Assembly (NCBI RefSeq): GCF_900156865.1
Contig: NZ_LT732529.1
Location: 575,056-639,055, forward strand
Reading direction: 5' to 3'
Origin: Litchfieldia sinesaloumensis
Lineage (GTDB): Bacteria; Bacillota; Bacilli; Bacillales; Bacillaceae_L
Length of the DNA stretch: 64,000 nt
The notes below the pieces were generated by a model. That model did not search any database, had not been told where the DNA came from, and saw nothing but the letters and a program-made list of their open reading frames with translations. This document shows, piece by piece, positions 31,923 through 41,183 of this stretch; position 1 is the first letter of the stretch, and the number at the start of each line of letters is the position of its first letter. Made by a program: the position numbers and the translations under genes.

Positions 31923-33239
31923 TTAGTACACAAAGTAAATCAAAATCGACGTTACAATTCCAATCCATACACTTAATAAAATACAGTATCCCATGATGTG
32001 CCGGATATGGAGCCCGACAATACTTAAGATTGGGAGTGCCCAGAATGGTTGAATGAGGTTCGTCCAGGCATCTCCCCATCCCACTGCCATGGCGATAACG
32101 GCAGGGTCGGCACCGAGTTCAATTCCGGCAGGTACTTGAAGCGGTCCTTGTAACGCCCATTGGCCTCCGCCTGATGGAGCTAAAATGTTAACGAGTCCTG
32201 CTGTCCAGTACGTAAAGACACCAAATGATTCAGCACTCGATATCGATGCCATACCCTGAATGATTTTATCCGCCAGACCAGAGCTTCCAAGTAACGCTAT
32301 AATCCCGGCGTAGAAAGGGAATTGAAGAATGATTGGTGAGATTGATCCAGCAGCATCTTTGAATGCTTTTCCGTATTGTGCTAGCGAACGGTGAAACAGT
32401 AATCCTAATGATAAAAATAAAATATTAATAAGGTTCAAATTTAAATCAACACTGTTTGAGAATTGTAGCAACACATAGACGATACCAATTAACCCAATCA
32501 GAATCCCTAGGATAGGCGTGTTTTCTAAGCGATAGGCGGGTGTGTTTGTGTCGGCGGTATGTTCAAACTCTGACTGTTCTTTCTCCGGTTTTGCTGTATA
32601 AGGAATGATATTCTTTTTTGGAGCCATTAATAAGATAAAAATAGGTATGGTGATTAGTAGTGTGAAGAAGATGATAACCGTTCCAGGGTGGAAGATTGTT
32701 TCAGAGGTTGGAATGACTCCCATTACATTAGCAAGAAAATGATCTTCCGTCGCAATCGTAAGCAGGATGGAGCTTGAAAGCCCGGCTGTATAGAGGACAG
32801 TAGGCGCATATGCACATGCAACCAATAGTGGGAAATGGGCGTTTTTATTTCGTTTTCCAACTTCACGAGCAACAATGGCACCTACCACAACTGCGAGTCC
32901 CCAGTTAATATAATAGGCTGCTGCAGAGATTAAGAATGTGAATAAATAAGCTTTAGTTGCGGTGTTTGCTTTAGCTGAAATCGCCTCTAAGCCTCTTCGG
33001 ACAAAGGGAACGGATGCTAGCACCATCCCAGTCATTAATAAGAGTACCATTTGCATCGTAAAGGCTAAATACGTCCAAAAACCATCACCATACGACTGAA
33101 ACAAGTTCGTAGGATCTGCTGGAGCTGTAAAAAAGGCCAAGATAAAAACAAATAAGGTCATCAATACGGCGATAACAAATGCATCAGGCAAGTACCGCTG
33201 AATTACACGTGAAAAACGTTCTGACACTCTGTTTAACAT
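31923..33239 (-). CDS. Short-chain fatty acid transporter, AtoE family
   Basis: The 438-aa product has about ten to twelve membrane segments. The start FSRVIQRYLPDAFVIAVLMT, the motif NWGLAVVVGAIVAREVGKR and the C-terminal LAPSGGGQWALQGP are features of the AtoE/TIGR00366 family. It would import butyrate-like acids for beta-oxidation. No ato CoA-transferase genes lie nearby, so the pathway link is inferred from the family only. A GGAGG site precedes ATG. Confidence 0.87.
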   Translation of the reverse strand: MLNRVSERFSRVIQRYLPDAFVIAVLMTLFVFILAFFTAPADPTNLFQSYGDGFWTYLAFTMQMVLLLMTGMVLASVPFVRRGLEAISAKANTATKAYLFTFLISAAAYYINWGLAVVVGAIVAREVGKRNKNAHFPLLVACAYAPTVLYTAGLSSSILLTIATEDHFLANVMGVIPTSETIFHPGTVIIFFTLLITIPIFILLMAPKKNIIPYTAKPEKEQSEFEHTADTNTPAYRLENTPILGILIGLIGIVYVLLQFSNSVDLNLNLINILFLSLGLLFHRSLAQYGKAFKDAAGSISPIILQFPFYAGIIALLGSSGLADKIIQGMASISSAESFGVFTYWTAGLVNILAPSGGGQWALQGPLQVPAGIELGADPAVIAMAVGWGDAWTNLIQPFWALPILSIVGLHIRHIMGYCILLSVWIGIVTSILIYFVY

Positions 33240-33402
33240 GATTATCCCTCCTTTTTATTAATCAAGTTATGAGGAGGGAAAGTGTATTATGACAGAGTGG
33301 ATTAAGGTATTAATTACGTAACCATTTGTTGAACTAATCGTTGTCCAGTAAGTAAAATCGTCTTATACTTTAAGCTACACCATGCGAAAGGAAGAGTAAT
33401 GA

Positions 33403-33738
33403 TTGAAGAAGACTCTAAAGACCGTTTCAGGTTATGTTTTAGTAGCTGTGTTTATTTGGGCTTTATTTTATTTGGGGAATAGAATCATAGATACAATTAA
33501 GACTAACTTTTTCAGCCTTGAATTATTGCTCTTACTTGTTGCAGTGTATCTAGTTTGTGCAGTTTATGGGTTGTTATTTTTTGTCATTGTAGATATTAAA
33601 AGAATGGAAGAACACTCTGATGGTACGATGATTATCATGATTGCACTATTATTTGCGTTTAGCGCATTTCCATTAATGAGGCTTATTGATAAAGTGTTTA
33701 AAACGAAGTTAATGGAAGGTGTAAATACCAAAAATTAA
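33403..33738 (+). CDS. Membrane protein with three TM segments, unknown
   Basis: The 111-aa product starts at TTG 33403 behind GAAAGGAAGAG. It has hydrophobic segments near residues 9-25, 36-60 and 75-92 and a charged C-terminus. No family is recognised. A strong terminator follows. Confidence 0.6.
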   Translation: MKKTLKTVSGYVLVAVFIWALFYLGNRIIDTIKTNFFSLELLLLLVAVYLVCAVYGLLFFVIVDIKRMEEHSDGTMIIMIALLFAFSAFPLMRLIDKVFKTKLMEGVNTKN

Positions 33739-33780
33739 AGAAGGTAGCCCTCAACAATAAGAGGGGTACCTTCTTTATGT
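33739..33780 (+). terminator. Terminator
   Basis: AAGAAGGTAGCCCTC and GAGGGGTACCTTCTT stems are followed by TATG. Confidence 0.75.
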
Positions 33781-33967
33781 TAATAAAATGTTTTCTCCCA
33801 TGACTCTCCCTCTCATTTGACCACCATCATTCACCGCACCAAAGCGGTGAATCTCTGTAATAGACTATCTTACTATGAGAAGGTTAACCCTTTAGATAGT
33901 TAGGCCCGTACCCCATTTTAGTGGTTAATGGAATTATAGTAATAAAATACTGAATTTACAAAAAATA

Positions 33968-34110
33968 TTGACTATGACGTTTGAAACGGAGTATCGTAAT
34001 GAAGGTAGGTCACACTATTACGAAGTCACAGTCTTCTTTAACCTCAGCATTACATACTTCATACTTTACAACGGACAGTCAAAAGTAAAGACTATTACTT
34101 TACTTTTTTA
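33968..34110 (+). promoter_or_regulatory. Promoter and early terminator upstream of the protease gene
   Basis: The gap 33780-34188 holds a promoter-like TTGACT (33968) and TATCGT (33992) with 18-bp spacing. A hairpin AAAAGTAAAG-actatta-CTTTACTTTTTT follows at 34082-34110. A transcript of about 105 nt would end there. It could be a small RNA or an attenuated leader of the subtilase gene. A separate inverted repeat ATTCACCGC-accaaa-GCGGTGAAT lies near 33824-33850. Confidence 0.4.
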
Positions 34111-34188
34111 ACTGTATAAAAAGTACATAGAAAGGAGCGAAACTCTTAATACCATAGTTGTTCAAATTCTTTATATGGAGGTTTGTAG

Positions 34189-35835
34189 ATGAGAAAAGTA
34201 GTTAGCATGTCGATAGTTGTGTTGCTTATTTTAACGATGTTTGCGGGAAATTCATTTGCGAATTCAGCAGATCAAGCCAGTCAGGCAAACGGAAACCAGG
34301 ATGTCATTGAAGGTGAACTGATTGTATCAGTTGAACCAAAAAATGGAAAACCAGATGTCTCCATCCAAAGCGCACAAAGTGTAACAGGGCAGGAAGATGT
34401 GTTGAAAAGTAAAGGATTTACAATCGTTGATACACTCCATGTAGAAGATTCTTCAGTCAAACCACTTGTTAGCAAAAATTTCAACAAAAAAGTAGTCGAG
34501 AAGATGGGCTTAGTCTACCTTGTACAATACTCTCCAGACCAGTTTAAATCTAGTAATATTGCAAAAAAAGAACTTCGAAAAGAACTAATGGATCTTGGTT
34601 TCAAGGTACGTTATATTTCTGAAAACTATAAAATGATGGCAATTGAAGGAACGGCAACGTTACAGGCTGTTCATCCAAATCAAAATTGGCATTATAACAT
34701 GATTAAAGCACCAGAGGCGTGGGCGATAACAAGTGGCTCTAGCTCCGTTAAGGTGGCTGTATTAGATACTGGGATAGACCACAATCACCCTAGCTTAGCA
34801 AATTTCGTGAACACAAACTTAGGTCGAAGTTTCGTTGGTGGTAATACGATGGATGTTCAAGGTCATGGTACGCATGTGGCAGGAACAATTGCAAGCTATG
34901 GTAGCGTTTCTGGGGTTATGCAAAGTGCGACCCTTATTCCTGTCAAGGTACTAGATAATAGTGGTTCAGGTTCTTTATATGGCATCACTCAAGGAATTTT
35001 ATACGCAGCAGATATTGATGCAGATGTTATCAATATGTCACTTGGTGGCGGTGGCTATAACCAAAGTATGGACGAAGCGGTTCAAACAGCGGTTGCACAA
35101 GGAACCATTGTGGTTGCTGCAACTGGAAATGATGGTGCATCTAGTATTTCTTATCCAGCCGCGTATAGCAGTGTTATCGCAGTTGGATCTGTAACATCAA
35201 ATCGAACTCGCTCGAGCTTTTCAAATTATGGATCTGGATTAGAAGTCATGGCACCAGGCTCGAACATTTATAGCACCTATCCAAACAGTCGTTATACTTC
35301 ATTATCTGGTACATCGATGGCGACACCACATGTTGCAGGTGTAGCGGGCTTAATCCGAGCAGCTAATCCCGATATCTCAGTAGCACAAGCAAGACAAATT
35401 TTACGTGATACAGCTCAAGAGGCCGGAAGCTTCACACAATATGGCTATGGAATTGTTGACGCGCATGCTGCAGTTGTAGCTGCGTCAGGCGGAAGCGGCG
35501 GTGGTACAACGCCTCCACCACCATCATCAACAGATACTGTCACAACAGTTTCAACAAACTATAGTTACTATTATCGTGGTGAAACAGTCTATATGACGAG
35601 CACAGTTAAAGATTCAAATGGTGTAGCCATCTCAAATGCAACGGTTAATTTTAAAATTACACGTCCAAACGGCACGAGTGTTACAGCCACGGCAGCTACA
35701 AATTCTTCAGGTGTGGCTACTTATTCGATTGGAACAAACTATTCAACAGCAACAGGAACGTATCGTGTGGATGCAACTGCATCAAAGAGCGGGTATACAA
35801 CAAGCAGTGCTTCTACGACATTTAGGGTTCGTTAA
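34189..35835 (+). CDS. Secreted subtilisin-like serine protease with C-terminal Ig-like domain
   Basis: The 548-aa pre-pro-protein has a Sec signal peptide (cleavage near SFANS, residue 25) and a propeptide (about 26-160). The S8 domain has Asp193 (VLDTGIDH), His227 (GHGTHVAG), oxyanion Asn314 and Ser376 (LSGTSMATPHVAG). A Gly/Pro linker (TTPPPPSS) leads to a C-terminal beta-sandwich of about 95 residues like bacterial Ig-like (Big-1) domains. Extracellular protein degradation is expected. The propeptide is longer than in subtilisin BPN' types. GGAGG precedes ATG. Confidence 0.93.
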   Translation: MRKVVSMSIVVLLILTMFAGNSFANSADQASQANGNQDVIEGELIVSVEPKNGKPDVSIQSAQSVTGQEDVLKSKGFTIVDTLHVEDSSVKPLVSKNFNKKVVEKMGLVYLVQYSPDQFKSSNIAKKELRKELMDLGFKVRYISENYKMMAIEGTATLQAVHPNQNWHYNMIKAPEAWAITSGSSSVKVAVLDTGIDHNHPSLANFVNTNLGRSFVGGNTMDVQGHGTHVAGTIASYGSVSGVMQSATLIPVKVLDNSGSGSLYGITQGILYAADIDADVINMSLGGGGYNQSMDEAVQTAVAQGTIVVAATGNDGASSISYPAAYSSVIAVGSVTSNRTRSSFSNYGSGLEVMAPGSNIYSTYPNSRYTSLSGTSMATPHVAGVAGLIRAANPDISVAQARQILRDTAQEAGSFTQYGYGIVDAHAAVVAASGGSGGGTTPPPPSSTDTVTTVSTNYSYYYRGETVYMTSTVKDSNGVAISNATVNFKITRPNGTSVTATAATNSSGVATYSIGTNYSTATGTYRVDATASKSGYTTSSASTTFRVR

Positions 35836-35895
35836 GACAGTAGTCTCTGTAGGTAGTTAAATACAACTGACCCTTATTATAATAATGTAAGCTAA

Positions 35896-35934
35896 GCGCC
35901 TATCAAATGAATGATCATTTGATAGGCGTTTTTA
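35896..35934 (+). terminator. Terminator
   Basis: CGCCTATCAAATG and CATTTGATAGGCG form a 13-bp stem followed by TTTTT, after the protease gene. Confidence 0.9.
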
Positions 35935-36081
35935 GTTGAAAAATAATGATTGACTAAACTGTTACTTTCAATTACATTCTGGATAAATATGTTAAAATGA
36001 GCATAGAGTTTGTGAGACAAATAATTTCATAAAGACTTGAAAATTATGGATATAACAAAAGACCTGGAAATAAGGAGGAGT

Positions 36082-36318
36082 ATGATGAGTAACAATTCAA
36101 AAAGAAAAGCTTTGATTATTTGGGGCTTAATCACCATGTTGGTAATTGCACCGCTTTTATCTTGGTTTATCGGAGTTATTTATGGTGTAAGTGTTTCAAG
36201 CGGGTTTGCTGGCGGAGGATTAATGGTCATCTTGTTTCCGGTTATATTTATCGTGGGAGTAGTTATTTTAATCAAAGGTCTAAGAGTGCCAAAGCGTGAA
36301 ATTTCTTCAACTAAGTGA
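36082..36318 (+). CDS. Small membrane protein, unknown
   Basis: The product is about 78 aa from ATG 36082 (or 36085), behind AAGGAGGAG. It has two TM segments (about 12-32 and 43-65), a Gly-rich loop and a basic end. It overlaps the next gene by 23 nt, so the two are translated together. No family is recognised. Confidence 0.6.
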   Translation: MMSNNSKRKALIIWGLITMLVIAPLLSWFIGVIYGVSVSSGFAGGGLMVILFPVIFIVGVVILIKGLRVPKREISSTK

Positions 36319-36886
36319 GCGAAAAGGTAAACTGACACTTTTACTTATTTTATTAGGGTGCTGCGTTTTAGTGGTGTATTTATTCTATTTTAAAACATAT
36401 TCAACTAAAGGAATACTAGATAATGTAACCGAACGAGACGGTTACACTCTGAAACTCATAAAAAACAACGAAACTGTAGACTTTTATATAAAACCTGAGT
36501 GGATTCCTTTTGCTAGCAACGAAGAAAAGAAGCTTGGTATAGCGCTTGCGAGCAAAAATAATACAACGATTATTCTTGATGAAGTTTGGAATAGAGGTAG
36601 CGATATTCATTTTAATTTTGATACGATATACGATATGAAATACGATGCCGGAACCTTTCTATACAATGGTATCTTCAACGAAGACGGAACATTTACCACG
36701 AATGGGTCTTATCATGATTTTGATTTATATAACAAAAAAGCTGAACAAATTGATGTGGGGCAAACTGGATACGGCCCCAACTCATCATTCGGATTTGTTA
36801 TAGATTCGGAGAATTATCATTTGATAAGAGATGGATTTTTTGTAGAATTTTCAGGATTCTATATGTATGAATACAACAGGAATTAA
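36296..36886 (+). CDS. Membrane-anchored extracellular protein, unknown
   Basis: The 196-aa product starts at GTG 36296 inside the upstream gene. One N-terminal membrane segment (about 13-33) is followed by a beta-rich, Asn/Tyr-rich extracellular domain. It looks like part of a run of fast-evolving single-pass proteins at 36-38 kb. No domain is recognised. Confidence 0.6.
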   Translation: MKFLQLSERKGKLTLLLILLGCCVLVVYLFYFKTYSTKGILDNVTERDGYTLKLIKNNETVDFYIKPEWIPFASNEEKKLGIALASKNNTTIILDEVWNRGSDIHFNFDTIYDMKYDAGTFLYNGIFNEDGTFTTNGSYHDFDLYNKKAEQIDVGQTGYGPNSSFGFVIDSENYHLIRDGFFVEFSGFYMYEYNRN

Positions 36887-36965
36887 TAATCGTTTTGGTA
36901 AAGAAATGATTGGTGCATACAAACCATTGCTCATACTTTTCGGTTAATTTGCTAGGGGGATATTT

Positions 36966-37391
36966 TTGAAAAAATATTTATATGTTTCTATAATAGTACT
37001 AATAATTGGAGTAATATTAATTACCATTTACAAGTATCGTGAGCAGGACTTGGGTGAGTTAGTAAATATGGAAAACGTTGATAAGGTCCATATTATTACC
37101 GAGTATAAAGATTCATATGAATTTGAAATTTCAAAAGTTGATCAAGAAACGATTAATAAACTTGCTAATTTTTTAAATCAATACAAAGTAAAACTAACAA
37201 ATCAAGATGGTTGGATTTCAAATAATGAAGATGAAAGATTTGAACTCTATCTTGGATACAAAAATGGAGAAATTGAAATATATACAATTGAAAGGGATGT
37301 TGTTGTATCAAACCGAGTTTATAAGGTAGTGAATGCACCTTTGGATTATAAATGGATACAGGAACTTGAACGAGACATAAATTCTAAGTGA
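36966..37391 (+). CDS. Membrane-anchored protein, unknown
   Basis: The 141-aa product starts at TTG 36966 behind TAGGGGG. It has an N-terminal membrane anchor (about 4-22), then a domain with alternating beta strands and helices (EFEISKVDQETINKLANFLN). The arrangement resembles small Bacillus lipoprotein-like domains, but there is no lipobox. No family is recognised. Confidence 0.6.
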   Translation: MKKYLYVSIIVLIIGVILITIYKYREQDLGELVNMENVDKVHIITEYKDSYEFEISKVDQETINKLANFLNQYKVKLTNQDGWISNNEDERFELYLGYKNGEIEIYTIERDVVVSNRVYKVVNAPLDYKWIQELERDINSK

Positions 37392-37473
37392 AAAATTTGA
37401 TGTACTAAAGAAGCTGTCCAACACAATAAGAAAGATATGACTTATATTGGTTATATAAAATCGGGAGGTGGAG

Positions 37474-37929
37474 ATTGTTAAAATAAAAGTTGGAATTGCA
37501 TTTTTAGTTCTCGCTTTCTTAGGAGGAATATATGCGTTTTTCTTTAATCAAAAAGGAGTAGACCAGACGTATTTATTGCCTTTAGATTTTGAAGGATGTG
37601 TAGTAATCAACTACAATGTGGAAGGTGCAGAACCTCTAAAAATAGAAAACAATGAGATTATTTATAAGATTCCTAAAAATGGGATTCTCTATACATCTTC
37701 GCCATTTGATTTTGGATGGGTTAATGACAAGCATTCTGGAGCCTACCAATCACGAGCTTATTATGTTGATGAAAGAGGAGAAATACTAGAAGAACTACCA
37801 CAAGAAAAAATAAGGTTTGGAGCAAACGGGGCTAGTCAAGTGGAAGGGAAAACAGAAAAACATTATTACTATCAGATATTTGGTTCAAAAGAAACTGAAG
37901 ATGAAGGTTGTCCAGCACTCGGGATATAA
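37474..37929 (+). CDS. DUF6843-like membrane-anchored protein, possible ATT start
   Basis: The product is about 151 aa: an N-terminal anchor, then a compact domain with LPLDFEGCVVINYNVEGAEP and IPKNGILYTSSPFDFGW, which I associate with DUF6843. GTG 37468 lies inside the ribosome binding site GGGAGG (37463-37468), so it is unlikely to be the start. ATT 37474 is 5 nt after the site and is proposed instead. Function is unknown. Confidence 0.55.
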   Translation: MVKIKVGIAFLVLAFLGGIYAFFFNQKGVDQTYLLPLDFEGCVVINYNVEGAEPLKIENNEIIYKIPKNGILYTSSPFDFGWVNDKHSGAYQSRAYYVDERGEILEELPQEKIRFGANGASQVEGKTEKHYYYQIFGSKETEDEGCPALGI

Positions 37930-38046
37930 AGGTAATCCTAATGCAACTGTGAGATATCTTAGTGGGATTTACAGACTTTATAATGAATGGCAGTTGGTAC
38001 TAGATAAAGAAGTATTATGCATTTTAAAAGATTGGGAGGGTATAAA

Positions 38047-38532
38047 GTGAAAGTTGAGATTATTAGTTTACCGGCTTATTGTGCAGTTGGATTAAAGTGG
38101 GAGGGGACTTTCTCTGAAGTTGTACCGAATTTAAAAAATGTTATTCGGCAAATGGGAGAACGTGCCAATGAATTAGAGTATATGGTGAATCCTACAATTC
38201 AGTTAGGTCTATCATATCATGTCATTGAAAATGGATTTGCGCACTACGCGGTGTATGAAGTGAGCAATGAACAAGTAATTCCTGATGGAATGATTGAAAT
38301 CAAGGTTCCTGAATTAATGTATGCGAAGACAACCCATAACAAAGGCGAAGTTATCCAAAAGACATATACGGATTTACATCAATGGTTATTTGATAGTGAA
38401 TATACCGCATATAGGGAAGCAGGGGTAGAATACTATGATCCATATATGCCTCTAAAACATGAATACTATCCAATTGATCAAGACCCTAGTGATCCTCATT
38501 TTGATATTTATATTCCGATTGTCAAAAAATGA
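38047..38532 (+). CDS. GyrI-like/AraC-effector-binding domain protein
   Basis: The product is 161 aa from GTG 38047, set by GGGAGGG (38035-38041). The stand-alone GyrI-like fold begins VEIISLPAYCAVGLKWEGTF and ends in YYPIDQDPSDPHFDIYIPI, the usual final strand of this family. Such proteins bind small molecules or inhibit gyrase; B. subtilis has several. A second member lies at 52768-53289. Confidence 0.8.
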   Translation: MKVEIISLPAYCAVGLKWEGTFSEVVPNLKNVIRQMGERANELEYMVNPTIQLGLSYHVIENGFAHYAVYEVSNEQVIPDGMIEIKVPELMYAKTTHNKGEVIQKTYTDLHQWLFDSEYTAYREAGVEYYDPYMPLKHEYYPIDQDPSDPHFDIYIPIVKK

Positions 38533-38659
38533 TGAGAAGGCTTCTGTATTGATTTTTCCTGTCTATCAGCATAAAGTGCAATTGGGATAAAATAGGAATG
38601 GACATTCGTTGGGAAGTTCTTAATTTACCTTTTTTGGATTATCTACATTATCTCTTCAT

Positions 38660-38995
38660 GCTTAAGTAGAGAAAGTATGTGTATTCAGTTTTGCGCATAC
38701 TTTTTTCATATTTAAATTAAGAAAACATGCGCAAGTGGATAAATATTGAAATTCTAAGTGCTTTTCGGGATAATTTCCCCTTTTTCTGGATAATTCGCAT
38801 GATTTGGTCGCACTTGTCTTAGGTAAAGCATGTGTAATTCAGTTTTGCGCATGCTTTTATCATATTTATATCAAGAAAACATGCGCAAGTGGATAAATAT
38901 TGAAATTCTAAGTGCTTTTCGGGGTACTTCCCCCTTTTTCTGGAAATTACGCATGATATCATCGCGTTTGCCTTAGTTAAAGCATGTGCATTAAA
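38660..38995. repeat. Tandem repeat, about 154-bp unit, 2.1 copies
   Basis: Two copies start near 38660 and 38815, with a partial third near 38970. CAGTTTTGCGCATRC occurs at 38686 and 38840. Each copy holds a hairpin AAAGCATG or AAAGTATG...CATGCTTT or CATACTTT, then CATGCGCAAGTGGATAAATA and GTGCTTTTCGGG. The copies are nearly identical. They occupy the 545-bp gap between the GyrI-like gene and the serine hydrolase. No ORF is conserved in them. Confidence 0.8.
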
Positions 38996-39149
38996 ACTAC
39001 CCTTGTCAATGAATTCTTTGAATGACATTTTCTAAAAGTTCACACGCTGGATTTGAAATGATAGTAGAAGTTATTGTATGGAGATTAATAACCGAATAAG
39101 TGAGGAACTCTTGTTTTATCTTACTATAACGGAATCCAGGGAGAGAATA

Positions 39150-40184
39150 ATGAAACTAAAAGATATCAATGTTCATGAGCAAATGAAACATTACCATGTC
39201 AACGGTTTAAGTATTAGCTTTATTGAAAAAAGTAGAATCACTGGAACAGAGAACTATGGTTTACTTGAAAGCAGTAGTGATAGAAATGTAAGTAATGATT
39301 CTATTTTTAATGCATGTTCCATTAGTAAATTCTTAACTGGAATGTTAGCGTTAAAGCTGCTAGAAGATGGGCACTTTGGTTTAGATGAAGATGTAAACAA
39401 AAGACTTGTCACTTGGAAAGTTCCTGAAAATGAATATACAAAAAATAAAAAGGTGACCTTAAGAAACTTGCTTAGTCATCAATCTGGAATCAAGGATCCT
39501 AAAGGCAGTTTCTCAGAACTACGTTCAGATATAGGCCCTCCTTCGATGCTTGAATTGTTACAAGGGAAGTCTCATTATTGTAAGGTTCCGATTGAAGTTA
39601 CATTCGAGCCAGAGAGTGAATTCCATTATTCAGATGCGGGATATTGTATTGTTCAACAACTTATAGAAGATGTAATGAAAAAACCATTTTATCAAGTGAT
39701 GAACGAATATATTTTTAAGCCGTTGAGGATGGAAAGTAGCTTCTTACCCACAACGATGTTAGAAATCGATAATAATAAATTTTCTTGTGGTCATGATAGG
39801 AATGGGCAATTGGTTGAAGGAAAATATCCGATCTACCCTTATCCATCTGCTTCAGGATTATGGACATCCTCGCTAGATTTAGCCTTAATAGTCCTTGAGT
39901 TAATGAATGCATTAAATGGAGAAAGTGAGATTGGTATTTCTAAGAGTTTAGTTCAAGAAATGATAACGCCACAAAGAGGAAAATGCTGGACAGGACTAGG
40001 TGTATTTCTAGAAGGTTCCGCCGAGGATTTAGAAATTACATCTATGGGTTGGGGAATTGGTTTTCAATGCATGTTGGTAGCGTATCCAAACTTAGGAAAA
40101 GGTGCAGTTATTATGACCAACGCCGAATTAGGTGTCCACCAAATGGATGGGATAATTGGAGAAATCTATAAATCTATTAGGTAA
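39150..40184 (+). CDS. Serine hydrolase, beta-lactamase/penicillin-binding protein class C family
   Basis: The product is about 344 aa. ATG 39150 has GGGAGAG 5 nt upstream; the earlier ATG 39078 has only weak support. The catalytic motif SxxK is in NACSISKFLTGML, the YxN-equivalent is YSDAGYCIV, and the chain ends with the HHxG-like VIMTNAELGVHQ region. There is no signal peptide, so it is probably a cytoplasmic esterase or peptidase. It is followed at 33 nt by an APH-fold kinase. Confidence 0.82.
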   Translation: MKLKDINVHEQMKHYHVNGLSISFIEKSRITGTENYGLLESSSDRNVSNDSIFNACSISKFLTGMLALKLLEDGHFGLDEDVNKRLVTWKVPENEYTKNKKVTLRNLLSHQSGIKDPKGSFSELRSDIGPPSMLELLQGKSHYCKVPIEVTFEPESEFHYSDAGYCIVQQLIEDVMKKPFYQVMNEYIFKPLRMESSFLPTTMLEIDNNKFSCGHDRNGQLVEGKYPIYPYPSASGLWTSSLDLALIVLELMNALNGESEIGISKSLVQEMITPQRGKCWTGLGVFLEGSAEDLEITSMGWGIGFQCMLVAYPNLGKGAVIMTNAELGVHQMDGIIGEIYKSIR

Positions 40185-40217
40185 AGTAAGTGGAAAAAAT
40201 GCAAGGGAGCTAACCAA

Positions 40218-40967
40218 ATGATATTAGGTAAGCCAATAGCGAGTGGAAATACTGCGAAAATCTATCTTTCTGACAACAAAATAATAAAAGTTTTTAACGA
40301 CTTTTTACCAGATTCGGAATCCATAAATGAAGCAAAAAAGCAAGAATATGCCTATACATGTGGACTTCCTGTGCCTATGGTGTTAGATGTTACAAAGATA
40401 AATGGAAAACAAGCAATCATAATGGAATATGTCGAGGGAGCAACATTGGGAGATTTATTTCTCAAAGATCAAGAACAAGCAGAGCATTATTTAAAGCTTT
40501 CTGTTGATGTACAACTTAACATCCATAGCATAATCCCCGATTCAATGGAACCTATGTATGATAAATTATACCGTCAAATTGAGGGTGTGAAAGTATTAGA
40601 TAAAAGACAAAAAAATCTTTTATTAGAGAAACTAGATTCATTTTCATATACTAAAAGGCTCTGTCATGGTGATTTTCATTTATTTAATTTGATTATGAAA
40701 GGTAATCAAGTGGTAGTTATCGATTGGGTTGATTCAAGTGCAGGAGATATTCGTGCTGATGTATATCGGACCTATCTTTTATACTCCCAATTCTCGACTG
40801 AACTATCTGAATTATACTTGCGAATTTATTGTGAAAAAAGCGGAATATTAAGATCTGAAGTGCTGCGATGGGCTCCAATCATTGCTGGAGCGAGGTTATC
40901 TGAAAATGTCTCGTCGGAGAATTCAGAACGACTTGTTGAGATTATAAATCGCTACTGCCCAGTATAA
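40218..40967 (+). CDS. Aminoglycoside phosphotransferase-fold kinase
   Basis: The 249-aa protein has an N-lobe (GKPIASGNTAKIYLSDNKII), hinge IIMEYVEGATLGDL, the catalytic Brenner motif LCHGDFHLFNLIM and metal-binding VVIDWVDSSAGD. It is close in form to the APH/choline-kinase group. The true substrate could be an antibiotic, a sugar or a metabolite. It is coupled to the serine hydrolase gene upstream. Confidence 0.85.
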   Translation: MILGKPIASGNTAKIYLSDNKIIKVFNDFLPDSESINEAKKQEYAYTCGLPVPMVLDVTKINGKQAIIMEYVEGATLGDLFLKDQEQAEHYLKLSVDVQLNIHSIIPDSMEPMYDKLYRQIEGVKVLDKRQKNLLLEKLDSFSYTKRLCHGDFHLFNLIMKGNQVVVIDWVDSSAGDIRADVYRTYLLYSQFSTELSELYLRIYCEKSGILRSEVLRWAPIIAGARLSENVSSENSERLVEIINRYCPV

Positions 40968-41114
40968 TTTGAAAACATTATGCCCGTATCTAAAAATTCA
41001 TGTGTCATATGCCACTGGAGCAGACTAGTGAGAAGCATCAGTTTAATTATAATCAGAAGGCACACAAACAATCTTGAAAATAAAAATTATATCTCAAAAT
41101 AATAAACCTTTTAA

Positions 41115-41143
41115 TTGAGAATAATTATCATTTGCTGTATAGT
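41115..41143 (+). promoter_or_regulatory. Promoter with Fur box in the spacer
   Basis: TTGAGA (41115-41120) and TATAGT (41138-41143) are 17 bp apart. TGAGAATAATTATCA (41116-41130) matches the Fur 7-1-7 consensus at 14 of 15 positions. Iron-dependent repression of the following reductase gene is inferred. Confidence 0.82.
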
Positions 41144-41183
41144 AGGATGTAGCGATATAAATAAATGTGTTAGGAGAATATAC

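Noticed and set aside
38660-38995. Insertion sequence or MITE
   Set aside because: There is no transposase, terminal inverted repeats or target duplication; the pattern is head-to-tail tandem repetition.
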